A stretch of DNA of 64,000 nt from Flammeovirga pectinis (GCF_003970675.1 NZ_CP034563.1:618501-682500), one strand, 5' to 3'. Positions 26,901 to 36,035 are shown, numbered from the stretch's first letter. Notes: a model not told the origin generated them from the letters alone. Numbers and translations are program-made.

Positions 26901-29003
26901 AGTTCAACTGATAATGCATTTGAAACAAGTGAGAACTTAGGTAAAGCAAATGTATCATGGGGAAATGCTTACGTTCATGACAATACTTTACTACAAAGAA
27001 ATGCTGCTGGAAATGCTTTCCTTACCTATGAAGTGAATAACCCAGGTGATATAAATATTGAAATTTGGGCTCCATTAATTACTGTGGATGGCAAGAAAGT
27101 ACCAAATGATATTGGGACACTAAAAGTATATGCATCTTCTGATAATTTAACTTGGAATGAAGTTTTAACAACAGAAATTTTAGGTAATTATACATGGGAT
27201 AGCAATATTTTAACCTACCAAAATGCAGATGAATTCCCACAGAATACAAACTTTGTAAAAGTGGTTTTAGAAGGAGATGGAGCAGGTTATAATTTAGCAC
27301 TATTAGGTAAGGTAGAAATTTTCTCTAAAGAGGACAGAAACATTATTATGAATCTGGATGACCTTACTGTAGATGTAGACCCGACAATTTTTGATATCGA
27401 CCCAAATAGAATGAGAACTAGCGAAGCTATTCTTCCTGTTGTAGCAGATGATTTTAGTTCTGATAATATCTATTACCAGAAATCAAATAATAATTACTTG
27501 ACAAATGATAGTGGAAATAGTTTTCATAATGATAAATACCGTTTTGTAAAAAGTGGTGCAGAAGATGCATTTATAACATATGAAGTAGACGATGTAAGCG
27601 GTATACGTGTAGAAGTTGTACAACACCATAGTGGTACTAATATTGTAAATTCTGATACTGTATTGACAGATGCTGCAGTAGAATTGTTTACTTCTTCAGA
27701 CAATATAACGTTTACTAAAGTGGCTACTAGATCAGTTTCTTTATTTATTGAAGACATTATTAATAATGAAGGACAAGCTAACGAAGCAATGGATTTGTAT
27801 CGTCATTCTCATAAATTTGCAATCATTTCTGACCAAGATTTATCACAAGAAACAAAATATGTAAAGGTTATTTTAAAAGCAGAAAATGATTGGGGCACAC
27901 AACTAAATGGTGTTTATATTTATGGTCAGAATAATGGAGGGGGCACTATAAAACAAGACCAAGTAATTGCTATAGAACCTATAGAAGACAAAACGGTTAC
28001 CGCTGCAGATTTTGATATTCTTGCAACAACTACATCAGGTTTACCATTAAGTTATTCTGTTTCTGGACCTGTAGTTTTGGAAGGAACAACCCTTTCTTTA
28101 ACAGGAGAAGCTGGAGAAGTTGCTATAACTGTTTCACAAGTGGGTAACGGAACATTCAATACCGCAACTGAAAGCATTACATTTACTGTATCTGCTTTAA
28201 ATATCACGAGTATTTCATTAAGCGAAACTGACCTGCAATTAAACGTTGGCGAGAATCATCAACTTATTGCTAATGTACTACCTACTGGGATAGCTGCAGA
28301 ATTAATGTGGAGTACAGACAATCCGACAGTAATAGAGGTAAATAACCAAGGAGTAATAGAAGCAATTAGTGGCGGTGCTGCAACAATTACTGTGTCTACT
28401 TTAGACGGTACTATTTATGCAACAGCAACAGTAATTTCTATATCAAATGGAGTTGTAAGTGTACCTTCTATTATTGAGGTAACCACAACAGAAACAACAG
28501 CTTTAATTTCATTTTTAGAAAGTAGTAATGCTATTTATCATAGGTTGGAATATAAAATTGATGGAAAAGGATGGGTTGAAATTGATAGTGTTTTTAACAG
28601 TGCGATAGATACATATCTTTTAACTGATCTTATTCCAGAATCAAATTATCGATTTAGAATGAGAGGCATAAACAGTACTAGGCTTTCTTCATGGTCTCCA
28701 ATAGTAGATTTTTCAACGTCAGGGAGTAATGCAAGAAAATCATCAGAGGTTTCTAGCTTAGAAAATGAAATTAGTATTTATCCTAATCCAATAGATAATG
28801 GATTTGTAACCATTGTAATGCAAAATTCATTAATAGCTTTTAATGTAGAGGTGTATAATAGTATAGGGCAACTACATGAAATAGTAAAAGGTAAAGAAGT
28901 ATCAAATTGTAAGATTGATGTTACAGGTTGGGCTTCTGGCATCTATTTTATGAAAATCATTACAGATGAATTTATAGAAACAAGAAGAGTAATCATTAAA
29001 TAA
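23925..29003 (+). CDS. Giant secreted beta-helix/sulfatase fusion with T9SS sorting domain
   Basis: 1692 residues from the ATG at 23925. An upstream GTG at 23886 would bury the signal peptide MKKLLLFTINLILLSTSLTF, so I reject it. Residues about 22-370 are a beta-helix (NNSGGYPLTIENSLFSGNKASG type coils); about 385-480 look cadherin-like. The sulfatase domain follows (about 480-970): VVMIVLDDLNDYAGFMGG, then CDPSRASF, where Cys532 is the CxPSR cysteine expected to become formylglycine, and later YSDHGYNMGEKDYAHKNNLWEHG. This suits an S1 iduronate-sulfatase-like enzyme. Two beta-rich, CBM-like regions (about 985-1310), BIG2, FN3 and a type A sorting domain (ISIYPNPID) follow. Likely role: desulfating an algal polysaccharide at the cell surface. 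A beta-helix before a sulfatase in one chain is unusual. Confidence 0.88.
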   Translation: MKKLLLFTINLILLSTSLTFATTWYVSTTGDNSNNGELSTPFLTIDYALSIAADDDTIHILGTITESQIMITKSITIEGDSPSTSIVQSDNISAIELLAGVNPPTLVSNSRIFTINTVGINVRFKNLTIQNSVDLGQGGAIINNKSASVLEIESCNFINNYSANSGGAIATNQELSIKNSSFIGNESASHSGAVNNNSGGYPLTIENSLFSGNKASGTGSGGAVRTNSQNVSLVNNTFVNNSTSAVNKVEGVNFFGSTGTINLYNNIFYNNKGESDDRVDGEDLSISTTGTITVNASANIISYIHASTTRGLFTGNNNLLQSANVTADLIKFGPLQQAQNGLYVLPIYPTSIGDNTGDETNGTLEDALGFVKTNYDRGHLSIGSTPIAPIFITDQYQNYPENQEALTLKTLSESNAVSFEIIGGEDQSAFTIDNNGDLSFNTQPQLGIPNDTDNDNVYKVEVKITEGNLSSTQLFELSIVGAKLNVVMIVLDDLNDYAGFMGGHLQTKTPNIDRLASQGVSFMNAHSNAPLCDPSRASFLNGILPITSQHFGTGNSNWKNNVVLKESKLISEYFMDNGYTTYKTGKITHSTSGENSWWDYVHENSHDYGPLAYNGVGGAVHQNSVHQMHDAGGSLDGVYGRLSDIPRVRTHSSLQNASRYTEGWFSTTSKTAFRYVTEEDRDLMPDEKNVAWTAANIKALNDMDSDDPFFMAVGIIRPHSPFVVPDKYFDMFPLEEIQLPEIFLDDRDDFTYDRSSRGHEIVDVLEHSHIDKNEGLKRYLQGYMASVAFADEMVGRVMTAVENSKFANNTIIMLYSDHGYNMGEKDYAHKNNLWEHGTRVPLIIKSPLFKATSGQKVDHPVSLVDIYPTLQDMCYLNGDTKHSALGADLDGHSLKPFLMDVNSQNFEGDEVAFSCIGNWFFKTKGHQNYGIKSKRFRYNNYADGQDELFDHLYDQNEFINVIDHPAYAEVKAAFDQKLKNKLHSEILLEDELSSTDNAFETSENLGKANVSWGNAYVHDNTLLQRNAAGNAFLTYEVNNPGDINIEIWAPLITVDGKKVPNDIGTLKVYASSDNLTWNEVLTTEILGNYTWDSNILTYQNADEFPQNTNFVKVVLEGDGAGYNLALLGKVEIFSKEDRNIIMNLDDLTVDVDPTIFDIDPNRMRTSEAILPVVADDFSSDNIYYQKSNNNYLTNDSGNSFHNDKYRFVKSGAEDAFITYEVDDVSGIRVEVVQHHSGTNIVNSDTVLTDAAVELFTSSDNITFTKVATRSVSLFIEDIINNEGQANEAMDLYRHSHKFAIISDQDLSQETKYVKVILKAENDWGTQLNGVYIYGQNNGGGTIKQDQVIAIEPIEDKTVTAADFDILATTTSGLPLSYSVSGPVVLEGTTLSLTGEAGEVAITVSQVGNGTFNTATESITFTVSALNITSISLSETDLQLNVGENHQLIANVLPTGIAAELMWSTDNPTVIEVNNQGVIEAISGGAATITVSTLDGTIYATATVISISNGVVSVPSIIEVTTTETTALISFLESSNAIYHRLEYKIDGKGWVEIDSVFNSAIDTYLLTDLIPESNYRFRMRGINSTRLSSWSPIVDFSTSGSNARKSSEVSSLENEISIYPNPIDNGFVTIVMQNSLIAFNVEVYNSIGQLHEIVKGKEVSNCKIDVTGWASGIYFMKIITDEFIETRRVIIK

Positions 29004-29024
29004 TTACTTATAATTTCAAAAATT

Positions 29025-29072
29025 GAAAGTCTTTTTATGGCATTAAAAACCATAGAAAGACTTTCTTTTTTT
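29025..29072 (+). terminator. Rho-independent terminator after the sulfatase gene
   Basis: GAAAGTCTTT pairs with AAAGACTTTC, with an inner TATGG/CCATA extension, followed by a run of T residues. It starts 21 bases after the stop codon. Confidence 0.85.
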
Positions 29073-29232
29073 ATCGTGAAATTTATCTCATTTATATAAA
29101 CACTTACATTAAATATATCAACCTGAAGTGTTGCGTCAGATAATTTTAATAAAATAATAGCAGATACTCTAAAAAAGTCAAAATGTGCTACGTATATGTA
29201 AATTTTTGATGAATAACTCATACATCTCAGTC

Positions 29233-29254
29233 ATATATTGTGCATTCAACACTT
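29233..29254 (+). promoter_or_regulatory. Conserved upstream element of the second beta-helix gene
   Basis: ATATATTGT-N5-CAACACTT, matching 20475-20496 at all 17 fixed positions, ends 68 bases before the start codon at 29323. It suggests the two paralogues are co-regulated. Confidence 0.5.
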
Positions 29255-29322
29255 GCAGTTATAGATGTTGATTTTTAACAATTGGGAGGGTTCTTTTATT
29301 TATCTCCTTAACGAACAAAATT

Positions 29323-32106
29323 ATGATGAAAAGATTGGTACTACTAACATTTCTAATTCTCAATTCTTTACAACTTACTGCTCAAAATACTTACTATGTA
29401 GATATAGAAAATGGAGCAGATGCGAATAACGGATTGACGAAAGAAACGGCTTGGAAAACAATTACTAAAGTGAAATCCTTTAGAACAAAATATGTTCCTG
29501 GCGACTCTATATTATTCCATACAGATCAAGTATGGGAAGGACAATTAGTGTTGAATAACTTTGTAGGAACTAAAGAAAACCCGATCACTTTTAGCTCTTA
29601 TGGTACAGGTGTAAAACCACATATAAAAGGTAATGGAGAGGGCACTATGGCCGTACATTTAATGAATTGTGCATACATTACTTTTGATGGTTTTGAAGTA
29701 ACAAACAGAGGTGAATCGCCATTAGGAGGGAGATATGGTATTGAAATTCGTGCAAATAATAAAGGTGAAATCTATGGTACTCAAGTAAAAAATTGCGATA
29801 TCCACGATATAAACGGTGAACAAGATAAGAACGATGGCCAAGGTGGTGGAATCTTAGTTAAAAATACAGGAAGTACCACTAGAAGTAGAGTTGTTGATGT
29901 TCTTATTGAAGGAAACCATATTTATGATGTGGTAAGAAATGGTATATACGGCAATTACAATTTTGGTTTGGATACACCATTTAGAAATAAAAATGTACTT
30001 ATTCGTAAGAATTTAATTGAAAGAATACCAGGGGACGCAATTGTTGCTTTCGGGATGGAAAATGCAATTGTTGAATATAATATTTGTAGAGATTTTTCAC
30101 CTCTTTTAGATTTAGAAAATAATGCAGCTGCAGGTATTTGGGCTTTTAATTCTGTAAATACCATTATTCAACACAATCAAGTAAGCGGACATCAGGCAAA
30201 GCACGATGGGCAAGGGTATGATGCTGATTTTAATTGCGAAAATACTATTATTCAATACAATTATAGTTTTGACAATGTAGGTGGCTTTGTCTTGATTTGT
30301 AATGATGGATCTAAAGAAACAGCTAAGAATATTAAACCAATTGTAAGGTATAACTTGAGTATAAATGATGGTTTCCGTACAGATGGGAAGAAATACGCCA
30401 ACAAAGTTCCTGCTATTCATATTGCTGGCCCTGTTACAGAAGCACAGATCTATAATAACACAATTTACGCACCTAAAAAGCCTGCTTCTGTAGATAAAGA
30501 ATTTGTAAAATCAAATAGTTGGTTTGGTTTTGCAGATAAAACTACATTTTATAATAATACTTTTTATGGTGTAGAATCAATGGCTTTTAACATGACATCA
30601 AGTACTAATAATGTTTTTTCTAACAACGCATATTATGGCACTACAAATGCTTTAGATAGTAACCCAATGATTGGTACTGTTGAAGGTAATCATTATGCTG
30701 CTTTAGTTTCTAAAAGAACCAATGGCTTTAATGTTGAAAATGCTGGAGGTATGGATTTCTTTGGTAACACTGCAAAGCCAACAGATGTCGGTTTTTTTAG
30801 TGGAGATGAAGAGGAACATTTATCGTTATCACAGCGACTAGTACAAAATAAATTAGTGGCCTCTATAAATACAACTGTAAATAATGGCACACTAAAAGTG
30901 GTTAATTTATTAGACTCCTTAATGGAGGAACAATCACATGCTGTAATTAATGGCAATATTGAAATAGATGCGTCATCTTATCCACAAGGGGTTTATAGTG
31001 TTATTTTAGAAGGAAATGGTATTTTAATTTCTCAGAAATTTATTAAAGTTAAAGACCTAGGTTTTGAAGAGGATGAGGAAGAAGAAAAAAATGAAGTAAC
31101 ATTATCTGTAGGCGAAACGAAGAAATTAACGAAAGAAGGTGCAATAACTTGGAGTAGCGACAATACATCTGTTGTAACAGTAGATGAAACAGGTTTAATT
31201 AATGCAATTGGAGGTGGAAAAGCGACGGTTACAGCGTTAAATCATCTGAATGAGATAATAGCAACAATTGAGGTTACTTCTATCTCTTATGGGAATGTTG
31301 GTGCACCATCAAATGTAACTGTAAAAGCTTTAGATACATCAGCAACAATTTCTTTTACAGAAGGGAGTAATGCTACTTTTCATAAAATTGCGTTTAGGAA
31401 ACAAGGACAAGATTGGGTAGAAATAGATAGTATTTACAACGATAATAAAGAAGAATATGTGTTAATAGGACTCGATGTATTGTCAACCTATGAGGTTAAG
31501 GTAAGTGCTGTAAATTTCACTAATACGTCTGGATGGACTTCGATAGTTACTTTTGTAACACAAATTAATGTAACAGGAATCACTTTAAATAAATCTGAAT
31601 TAAGTATTTATGTTGGAGAAGACGATCAACTAGAAGGTACTATTTTACCAAATAATGCTACTGTAAAAGATATTAAGTGGACCAGTGATGACAGTTCCGT
31701 AGCTTCAGTGGATGAAAGTGGAGTTGTAACTGCTATAAAAAGTGGGGTTACAAATGTAAACGCAACTACAGTTGATGGTGATTTTATTGCAACTGTAACA
31801 ATAACTTCTGTATTAAATACTGTAGATGATGCTCCAATTACTTCAATTGGAGAAAATGATGAAGTTCTTCAAAATATAGTTGTCTACCCTAATCCTACTT
31901 CACAAAGTTATTTTAATATCGATTTTAATAAAATATCGAGTGGAACTATTGAAATGTATAATACAATTGGACTTGTTGTAAAAGAAATTAAGGTATATAA
32001 CCAAACTGTTGTTAAGTTAGAAATTAAAGACTTAAATGCAGGTGTTTATTTTATTGTGATTTCTGTTGGTGGTAAGATGATTACGAAGAAGTTGATTGTT
32101 GAATAG
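29323..32106 (+). CDS. Secreted right-handed beta-helix protein, paralogue of 20567-23653
   Basis: 927 residues, signal peptide about 1-20 (LNSLQLTAQ). Residues 23-490 are a beta-helix closely matching the paralogue block by block (GGRYGIEIRANN, GNHIYDVVRNGIYGNYNFGL, IERIPGDAIVAFGMENA). An internal type A sorting-like segment (VVNLLDSLMEEQ, YPQGVYSVILEGN, KFIKVKD) sits at about 510-585. Acidic linker EEDEEEEK, BIG2, FN3 and a second BIG2 follow, and the C-terminus is a T9SS type A domain (IVVYPNPTS, LNAGVYFIVISVGG). It has one FN3 fewer than its paralogue. Two ATGs are adjacent (29323 and 29326). It is probably an extracellular polysaccharide-active enzyme on the same substrate as its neighbours; the CAZy family is not assignable here. 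Confidence 0.87.
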   Translation: MMKRLVLLTFLILNSLQLTAQNTYYVDIENGADANNGLTKETAWKTITKVKSFRTKYVPGDSILFHTDQVWEGQLVLNNFVGTKENPITFSSYGTGVKPHIKGNGEGTMAVHLMNCAYITFDGFEVTNRGESPLGGRYGIEIRANNKGEIYGTQVKNCDIHDINGEQDKNDGQGGGILVKNTGSTTRSRVVDVLIEGNHIYDVVRNGIYGNYNFGLDTPFRNKNVLIRKNLIERIPGDAIVAFGMENAIVEYNICRDFSPLLDLENNAAAGIWAFNSVNTIIQHNQVSGHQAKHDGQGYDADFNCENTIIQYNYSFDNVGGFVLICNDGSKETAKNIKPIVRYNLSINDGFRTDGKKYANKVPAIHIAGPVTEAQIYNNTIYAPKKPASVDKEFVKSNSWFGFADKTTFYNNTFYGVESMAFNMTSSTNNVFSNNAYYGTTNALDSNPMIGTVEGNHYAALVSKRTNGFNVENAGGMDFFGNTAKPTDVGFFSGDEEEHLSLSQRLVQNKLVASINTTVNNGTLKVVNLLDSLMEEQSHAVINGNIEIDASSYPQGVYSVILEGNGILISQKFIKVKDLGFEEDEEEEKNEVTLSVGETKKLTKEGAITWSSDNTSVVTVDETGLINAIGGGKATVTALNHLNEIIATIEVTSISYGNVGAPSNVTVKALDTSATISFTEGSNATFHKIAFRKQGQDWVEIDSIYNDNKEEYVLIGLDVLSTYEVKVSAVNFTNTSGWTSIVTFVTQINVTGITLNKSELSIYVGEDDQLEGTILPNNATVKDIKWTSDDSSVASVDESGVVTAIKSGVTNVNATTVDGDFIATVTITSVLNTVDDAPITSIGENDEVLQNIVVYPNPTSQSYFNIDFNKISSGTIEMYNTIGLVVKEIKVYNQTVVKLEIKDLNAGVYFIVISVGGKMITKKLIVE

Positions 32107-32151
32107 TAAATTATATAAAAGTTTTCAAATATTTTTTTGATAGTTATGAAG

Positions 32152-32187
32152 CCTGTAATTGATTTTGAAATTAGTTACAGGTTTTTT
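32152..32187 (+). terminator. Rho-independent terminator after the second beta-helix gene
   Basis: CCTGTAA pairs with TTACAGG across a 16-base loop, followed by six T residues. Confidence 0.8.
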
Positions 32188-32252
32188 CTTTTCGTTTTTG
32201 AGAAGTGATTAATCGAGGACAGCAAATAACAAAGTATACCACGAATAGTTTA

Positions 32253-32268
32253 GGTGATCAAAATCACT
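32253..32268. promoter_or_regulatory. Candidate CRP/FNR-type site upstream of the iron operon
   Basis: GTGA-N6-TCAC (32254-32267) is the spacing of CRP/FNR family sites, about 120 bases before the TonB receptor start. No CRP-family gene is in the window, and one such match can arise by chance in AT-rich DNA. Confidence 0.25.
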
Positions 32269-32351
32269 TATTTGTAATTAATCTAAATAAATATAATTAA
32301 CAAATGTAAATGCTGTTGTAATAAAATCAGCTAACTAGTAACATTGTGTTG

Positions 32352-32374
32352 TTATTTAAAATTGATCTAAATAA
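32352..32374. promoter_or_regulatory. Candidate Fur-type operator of the iron operon
   Basis: TTATTTAAA-N5-TCTAAATAA is an imperfect dyad (8 of 9 paired positions) ending 11 bases before the TonB receptor ATG. Its right half, ATCTAAATAA, also occurs at 32281-32290. The position and AT-rich symmetry fit an iron-responsive repressor site; the assignment rests on context. Confidence 0.35.
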
Positions 32375-32385
32375 AAATACTACCA

Positions 32386-34782
32386 ATGCATTCTAAAGCA
32401 TTACTGTTATTAATTTCTATATATCTTTCGCTAACAACCTTGGTATACGCTCAGCAAAGTGGAGCAATAAAAGGGGAAATTAGAGATGCAAATTCTGGAG
32501 AAGCCATTGTTTTTTGTACTGTTTTAGTAGAATCAGTACATAAAAGTACATATTCTAATGACTATGGTAATTTTGAAATTACTCATCTAAAAGCTGGAAC
32601 TTATAAAATTCTATTTGCTAGAACTGGCTATAAGCAATTCACCAAACACGTAACTATTACCGGAAATTCTACTGTAAACTTAGAAGTTTTATTAGAAGAG
32701 AATCAGACTCAACTAGATGAGGTTTTAATTGTTGAGCAATCTGAGGCGACAAAGATGGAAACGCAAGGTTTTGCGGCTAAATCAATCTCTACAGAAAAAG
32801 TACAGGTGCAATCTATTCAATTAAATAACCTTCTTGATGAAACGCCAGGTATTACAGTAAGACAAACAGGAGGAATGGGTTCCGATGCTTCTTATAGTAT
32901 CAATGGCCTAACGGGTAATGCTATTCGCTTTTTTATTGATGGTGTTCCAATGGAATATTATGGAAGTTCGTATTCTATTAATTCATTGCCAGTATCAATT
33001 ATAGAAAAAATGGAGGTTTATAAAGGTGTTGTTCCTGTGGAATTAGGAAGTGATGCCTTGGGTGGTGCAATCAATATTACTACAAAAAATAAAACAGACA
33101 AAGCATTAGATGTCTCTTATTCTGGTGGTTCTTTTAATACACATCAAACTTCTATAAGTGGTAATTACCGTGATGAAAAATCTGGTTTTACGTTTAGAGG
33201 TTCTGCATTTTATAATTACTCAGATAATAATTACGAAGTGTGGGGAAAGGATGTTTATGTTACAGATCCAGAAACGGGTAGAATTGATAGGAGTGTTAAA
33301 GCGAAACGTTTTAATGATGCATATCAAGCTTATGGTACTAAACTAGATATTGGTTTTACAGATAAAAAATGGGCAGATCAATTTTTTATCAGTTTCCTAG
33401 CTTCTGATATGTACAAAGAAGTACAACATGGAGCAACTATGGAAATCCCTTATGGCGAAAGATATTATACTCAGAGTACGGTTATGCCAAGTTTATCGTA
33501 CAACAAAAAAGACTTTTTAGCTAAAGGCTTAGATGTGAGTTTATTTTCTGCTTATTCAGAAAGAACACGTCAGGTGGTAGATACTACAAAAAATGTATAC
33601 AATTGGTATGGTGAAGTATGGAATACAAAGCCAGTAGGGGGCGAGCAAGGTACGCCAACTTTAGCAAAAACGGATGAGGGTACTTTTATTAATCGTATCA
33701 ATATTAATTATGCTTTAAACGATAACAATACAGTTACTCTTAATCAGGTATTTACCAAATTTAATAGGGTATCTGATGATCCTATGGCAGAAGTGGGGAA
33801 AAGAGCTTTAAATGATGAGCAAAACATGACGAAAAATATCATGGGCTTATCTTTACAAAACAGAGCATTTGATAATAAATTAAAGACGAATGTTTTTGGT
33901 AAATACTACGGGTACAGCTACGATAATGTAGATGCCGTGTATGAAAACAATATCTATGTTCCGTATCATAAAAGTAGCAAAGACCACAATTATGGATATG
34001 GAATTGCTAGTAGTTACCAATTAACATCAGATTTTTTAGTGTCTTTATCTTATGAAAAAGCAATTCGTATTCCTAAAGCAAATGAACTGTTTGGTAACGA
34101 TGCTCAAAACGTTTTTGCTACGGATTCATTAAAGCCAGAACAAAGTCAAAATATCAATTTAGGCTTTAGATATGGTACACTTTATTTTGGTCCGCATAGC
34201 TTAACACTCTCCACAAACTTATTTTATAGAGATGTTACAGACTTAATACAACAAACAACTTTTGTAACCGGTGGACAAGATTATTTTGTGTACGAAAACC
34301 TCACAAGTATTTTGAGTAAAGGAGTAGATTTTCAAGTAGATTATAACTATGATTCTAAATTAGATGTTACTTTCTCGGCTTCTTATACAGACGCAAGAGA
34401 CAAGGCTAAGTATGATCAGAACGGGAACGAAAATCTACATTATAACTCTAGGTTAAAGAACGAACCGTTTTTTCAGATAAACAGTAGTGTTCGATATAAT
34501 TTTAGAGATGTAATACAGGAACAAGGAAATTTAAGCGTTTATTGGACAATCCGTTACGTACACGAATTCTATAGAAACTGGGAGTCTATTGGTAAGTATG
34601 ATAAAGATATGATACCTACTCAATTTGTAAATAATGCAGGAGTGAGTTACAGTTTTCCAAAAAGAAAAATGTCTTTAAGTATTGATGTCAAAAACATCTT
34701 TAACGAACAAGTCTTCGACAACTTTGCCATACAACAACCTGGCAGGGGAGTATTCATGAAAATCAATTATTCTATTTTTTAA
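32386..34782 (+). CDS. TonB-dependent receptor, siderophore/iron type
   Basis: 798 residues. Signal peptide about 1-22 (TTLVYAQ). Residues 26-105 are a carboxypeptidase-regulatory-like domain (GAIKGEIRDANSGEAIVFCTV). A plug domain (about 130-230) has LNNLLDETPGITVRQTGGMG and VPVELGSDALGGAINITTK, and a 22-strand-type barrel runs to a C-terminal Phe (VFMKINYSIF). It is shorter than SusC proteins and has no SusD partner. It is followed by DUF4374, an LTxxQ-type lipoprotein and a PepSY membrane protein, the usual set for siderophore or haem iron uptake in Bacteroidota. The ligand is unknown. Confidence 0.92.
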   Translation: MHSKALLLLISIYLSLTTLVYAQQSGAIKGEIRDANSGEAIVFCTVLVESVHKSTYSNDYGNFEITHLKAGTYKILFARTGYKQFTKHVTITGNSTVNLEVLLEENQTQLDEVLIVEQSEATKMETQGFAAKSISTEKVQVQSIQLNNLLDETPGITVRQTGGMGSDASYSINGLTGNAIRFFIDGVPMEYYGSSYSINSLPVSIIEKMEVYKGVVPVELGSDALGGAINITTKNKTDKALDVSYSGGSFNTHQTSISGNYRDEKSGFTFRGSAFYNYSDNNYEVWGKDVYVTDPETGRIDRSVKAKRFNDAYQAYGTKLDIGFTDKKWADQFFISFLASDMYKEVQHGATMEIPYGERYYTQSTVMPSLSYNKKDFLAKGLDVSLFSAYSERTRQVVDTTKNVYNWYGEVWNTKPVGGEQGTPTLAKTDEGTFINRININYALNDNNTVTLNQVFTKFNRVSDDPMAEVGKRALNDEQNMTKNIMGLSLQNRAFDNKLKTNVFGKYYGYSYDNVDAVYENNIYVPYHKSSKDHNYGYGIASSYQLTSDFLVSLSYEKAIRIPKANELFGNDAQNVFATDSLKPEQSQNINLGFRYGTLYFGPHSLTLSTNLFYRDVTDLIQQTTFVTGGQDYFVYENLTSILSKGVDFQVDYNYDSKLDVTFSASYTDARDKAKYDQNGNENLHYNSRLKNEPFFQINSSVRYNFRDVIQEQGNLSVYWTIRYVHEFYRNWESIGKYDKDMIPTQFVNNAGVSYSFPKRKMSLSIDVKNIFNEQVFDNFAIQQPGRGVFMKINYSIF

Positions 34783-34805
34783 GAAATAAATTAATCTTAA
34801 TATCG

Positions 34806-36017
34806 ATGAAATTTTATCAATCAAACATTCTAATTAAACTATTCTCGCTTATAACATTATTCACTTTTGCTGGATGTAATAACGATGATACTACAAACGA
34901 AACACCAATTGACCCTACAGAAAAGGTGTTTAATATTGCAGCAGATGTTTCTACAACAGATGCAGCTATGGTTTATATGGCACCAACAAACTCTTTAACA
35001 GAGGGAGATTTTTCTATTGTTGACAACGGAACTGAAATGAAAGGGGAACGTTCGGCATACCTTGCAGAAGCGAACGGTTTAATTTATAACCTTAATTATG
35101 GTACTGGTGTAATTAGAGAATTAGAGTATGATGGTAAATCATCTTATAATCAACTAACTGAAATTAGTGTACAACAATTTGTAGGTACTCACCCTAGGTT
35201 TGAGGTAGTAAGTAATGAAAGTTTATTGGCTTTTTATGTAGCTACTTCTGAACCAAATACACAAAATGAAGTAGAAGTAACACTTCAAATTGTAAAAATG
35301 AAAATTCCTGGTTTACAGATTGAAGAAACAGAAGAAGTTAGTTTAGGTACTTATGCCGAAAACGATGCGTATGTTTCTAGAGTAGATGCTCCAGTAGTTA
35401 TGAATGGGAAAGTTTACTTTGGTACGCAACAAAAAATTAATGGTAATCCTGATGGTTATGCAGACGACTTAGCTACAATTGTATTGGATTACCCATCTTT
35501 TGAAAATTATTCTATTGTACATTCTTCTCAGTCTAAAGGACATAATTACGGTTACAGAGGTCGTTCTATGTATGAATACCAAAATGCAGTTTACCAAGTC
35601 AACTGGCCAGTAGATGGTGCTGATGTTGTTTTTACAAAATTAGTAGATGGAGATTACGATAATTCGTATTCTTTTAATGTAACAGAAACGCTAGGAGGTG
35701 GAAGTTTTGGTTCTGTAAACTGGTTCCACATTGGTGGTGGTAAAGGGTATGTGGCTATAGAAGATAAATCTATTGATGATGATAATAACTGGTATTTAGC
35801 TCGAGTTGATGTGATCAATAAAACAATCGAGAAAGTAGAAGGAATTCCATATTCTGATCTATTTAAATACCAAAATGCAGTAGTAGAAGGAGAGAAATTC
35901 TATATGGCAATAAGCCCAAATGGAGGAGAATCTTTTGTCTATGAAATCGAAAATACGACTGCAGCACAAGGTCTACAGTTAGATGGTGGTAACGTTTATG
36001 TTCAAGGTATTTACTAA
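34806..36017 (+). CDS. DUF4374 lipoprotein of an iron-uptake operon
   Basis: 403 residues. The lipoprotein signal ends at TFAGC (Cys about 23). The body matches the DUF4374 pattern of repeated beta segments (DAAMVYMAPTNSLTEGD, AYLAEANGLIYNLNYGTG, VNWFHIGGGKGYVAIED), probably a propeller. It follows the TonB receptor by 23 bases and precedes the small LTxxQ-type lipoprotein by 18. DUF4374 proteins recur beside siderophore receptors and PepSY proteins, so a surface role in ligand capture or delivery is likely; no biochemical function is established to my knowledge. Confidence 0.85.
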   Translation: MKFYQSNILIKLFSLITLFTFAGCNNDDTTNETPIDPTEKVFNIAADVSTTDAAMVYMAPTNSLTEGDFSIVDNGTEMKGERSAYLAEANGLIYNLNYGTGVIRELEYDGKSSYNQLTEISVQQFVGTHPRFEVVSNESLLAFYVATSEPNTQNEVEVTLQIVKMKIPGLQIEETEEVSLGTYAENDAYVSRVDAPVVMNGKVYFGTQQKINGNPDGYADDLATIVLDYPSFENYSIVHSSQSKGHNYGYRGRSMYEYQNAVYQVNWPVDGADVVFTKLVDGDYDNSYSFNVTETLGGGSFGSVNWFHIGGGKGYVAIEDKSIDDDNNWYLARVDVINKTIEKVEGIPYSDLFKYQNAVVEGEKFYMAISPNGGESFVYEIENTTAAQGLQLDGGNVYVQGIY

Positions 36018-36035
36018 AAATAAAAAAAGAGAAAG

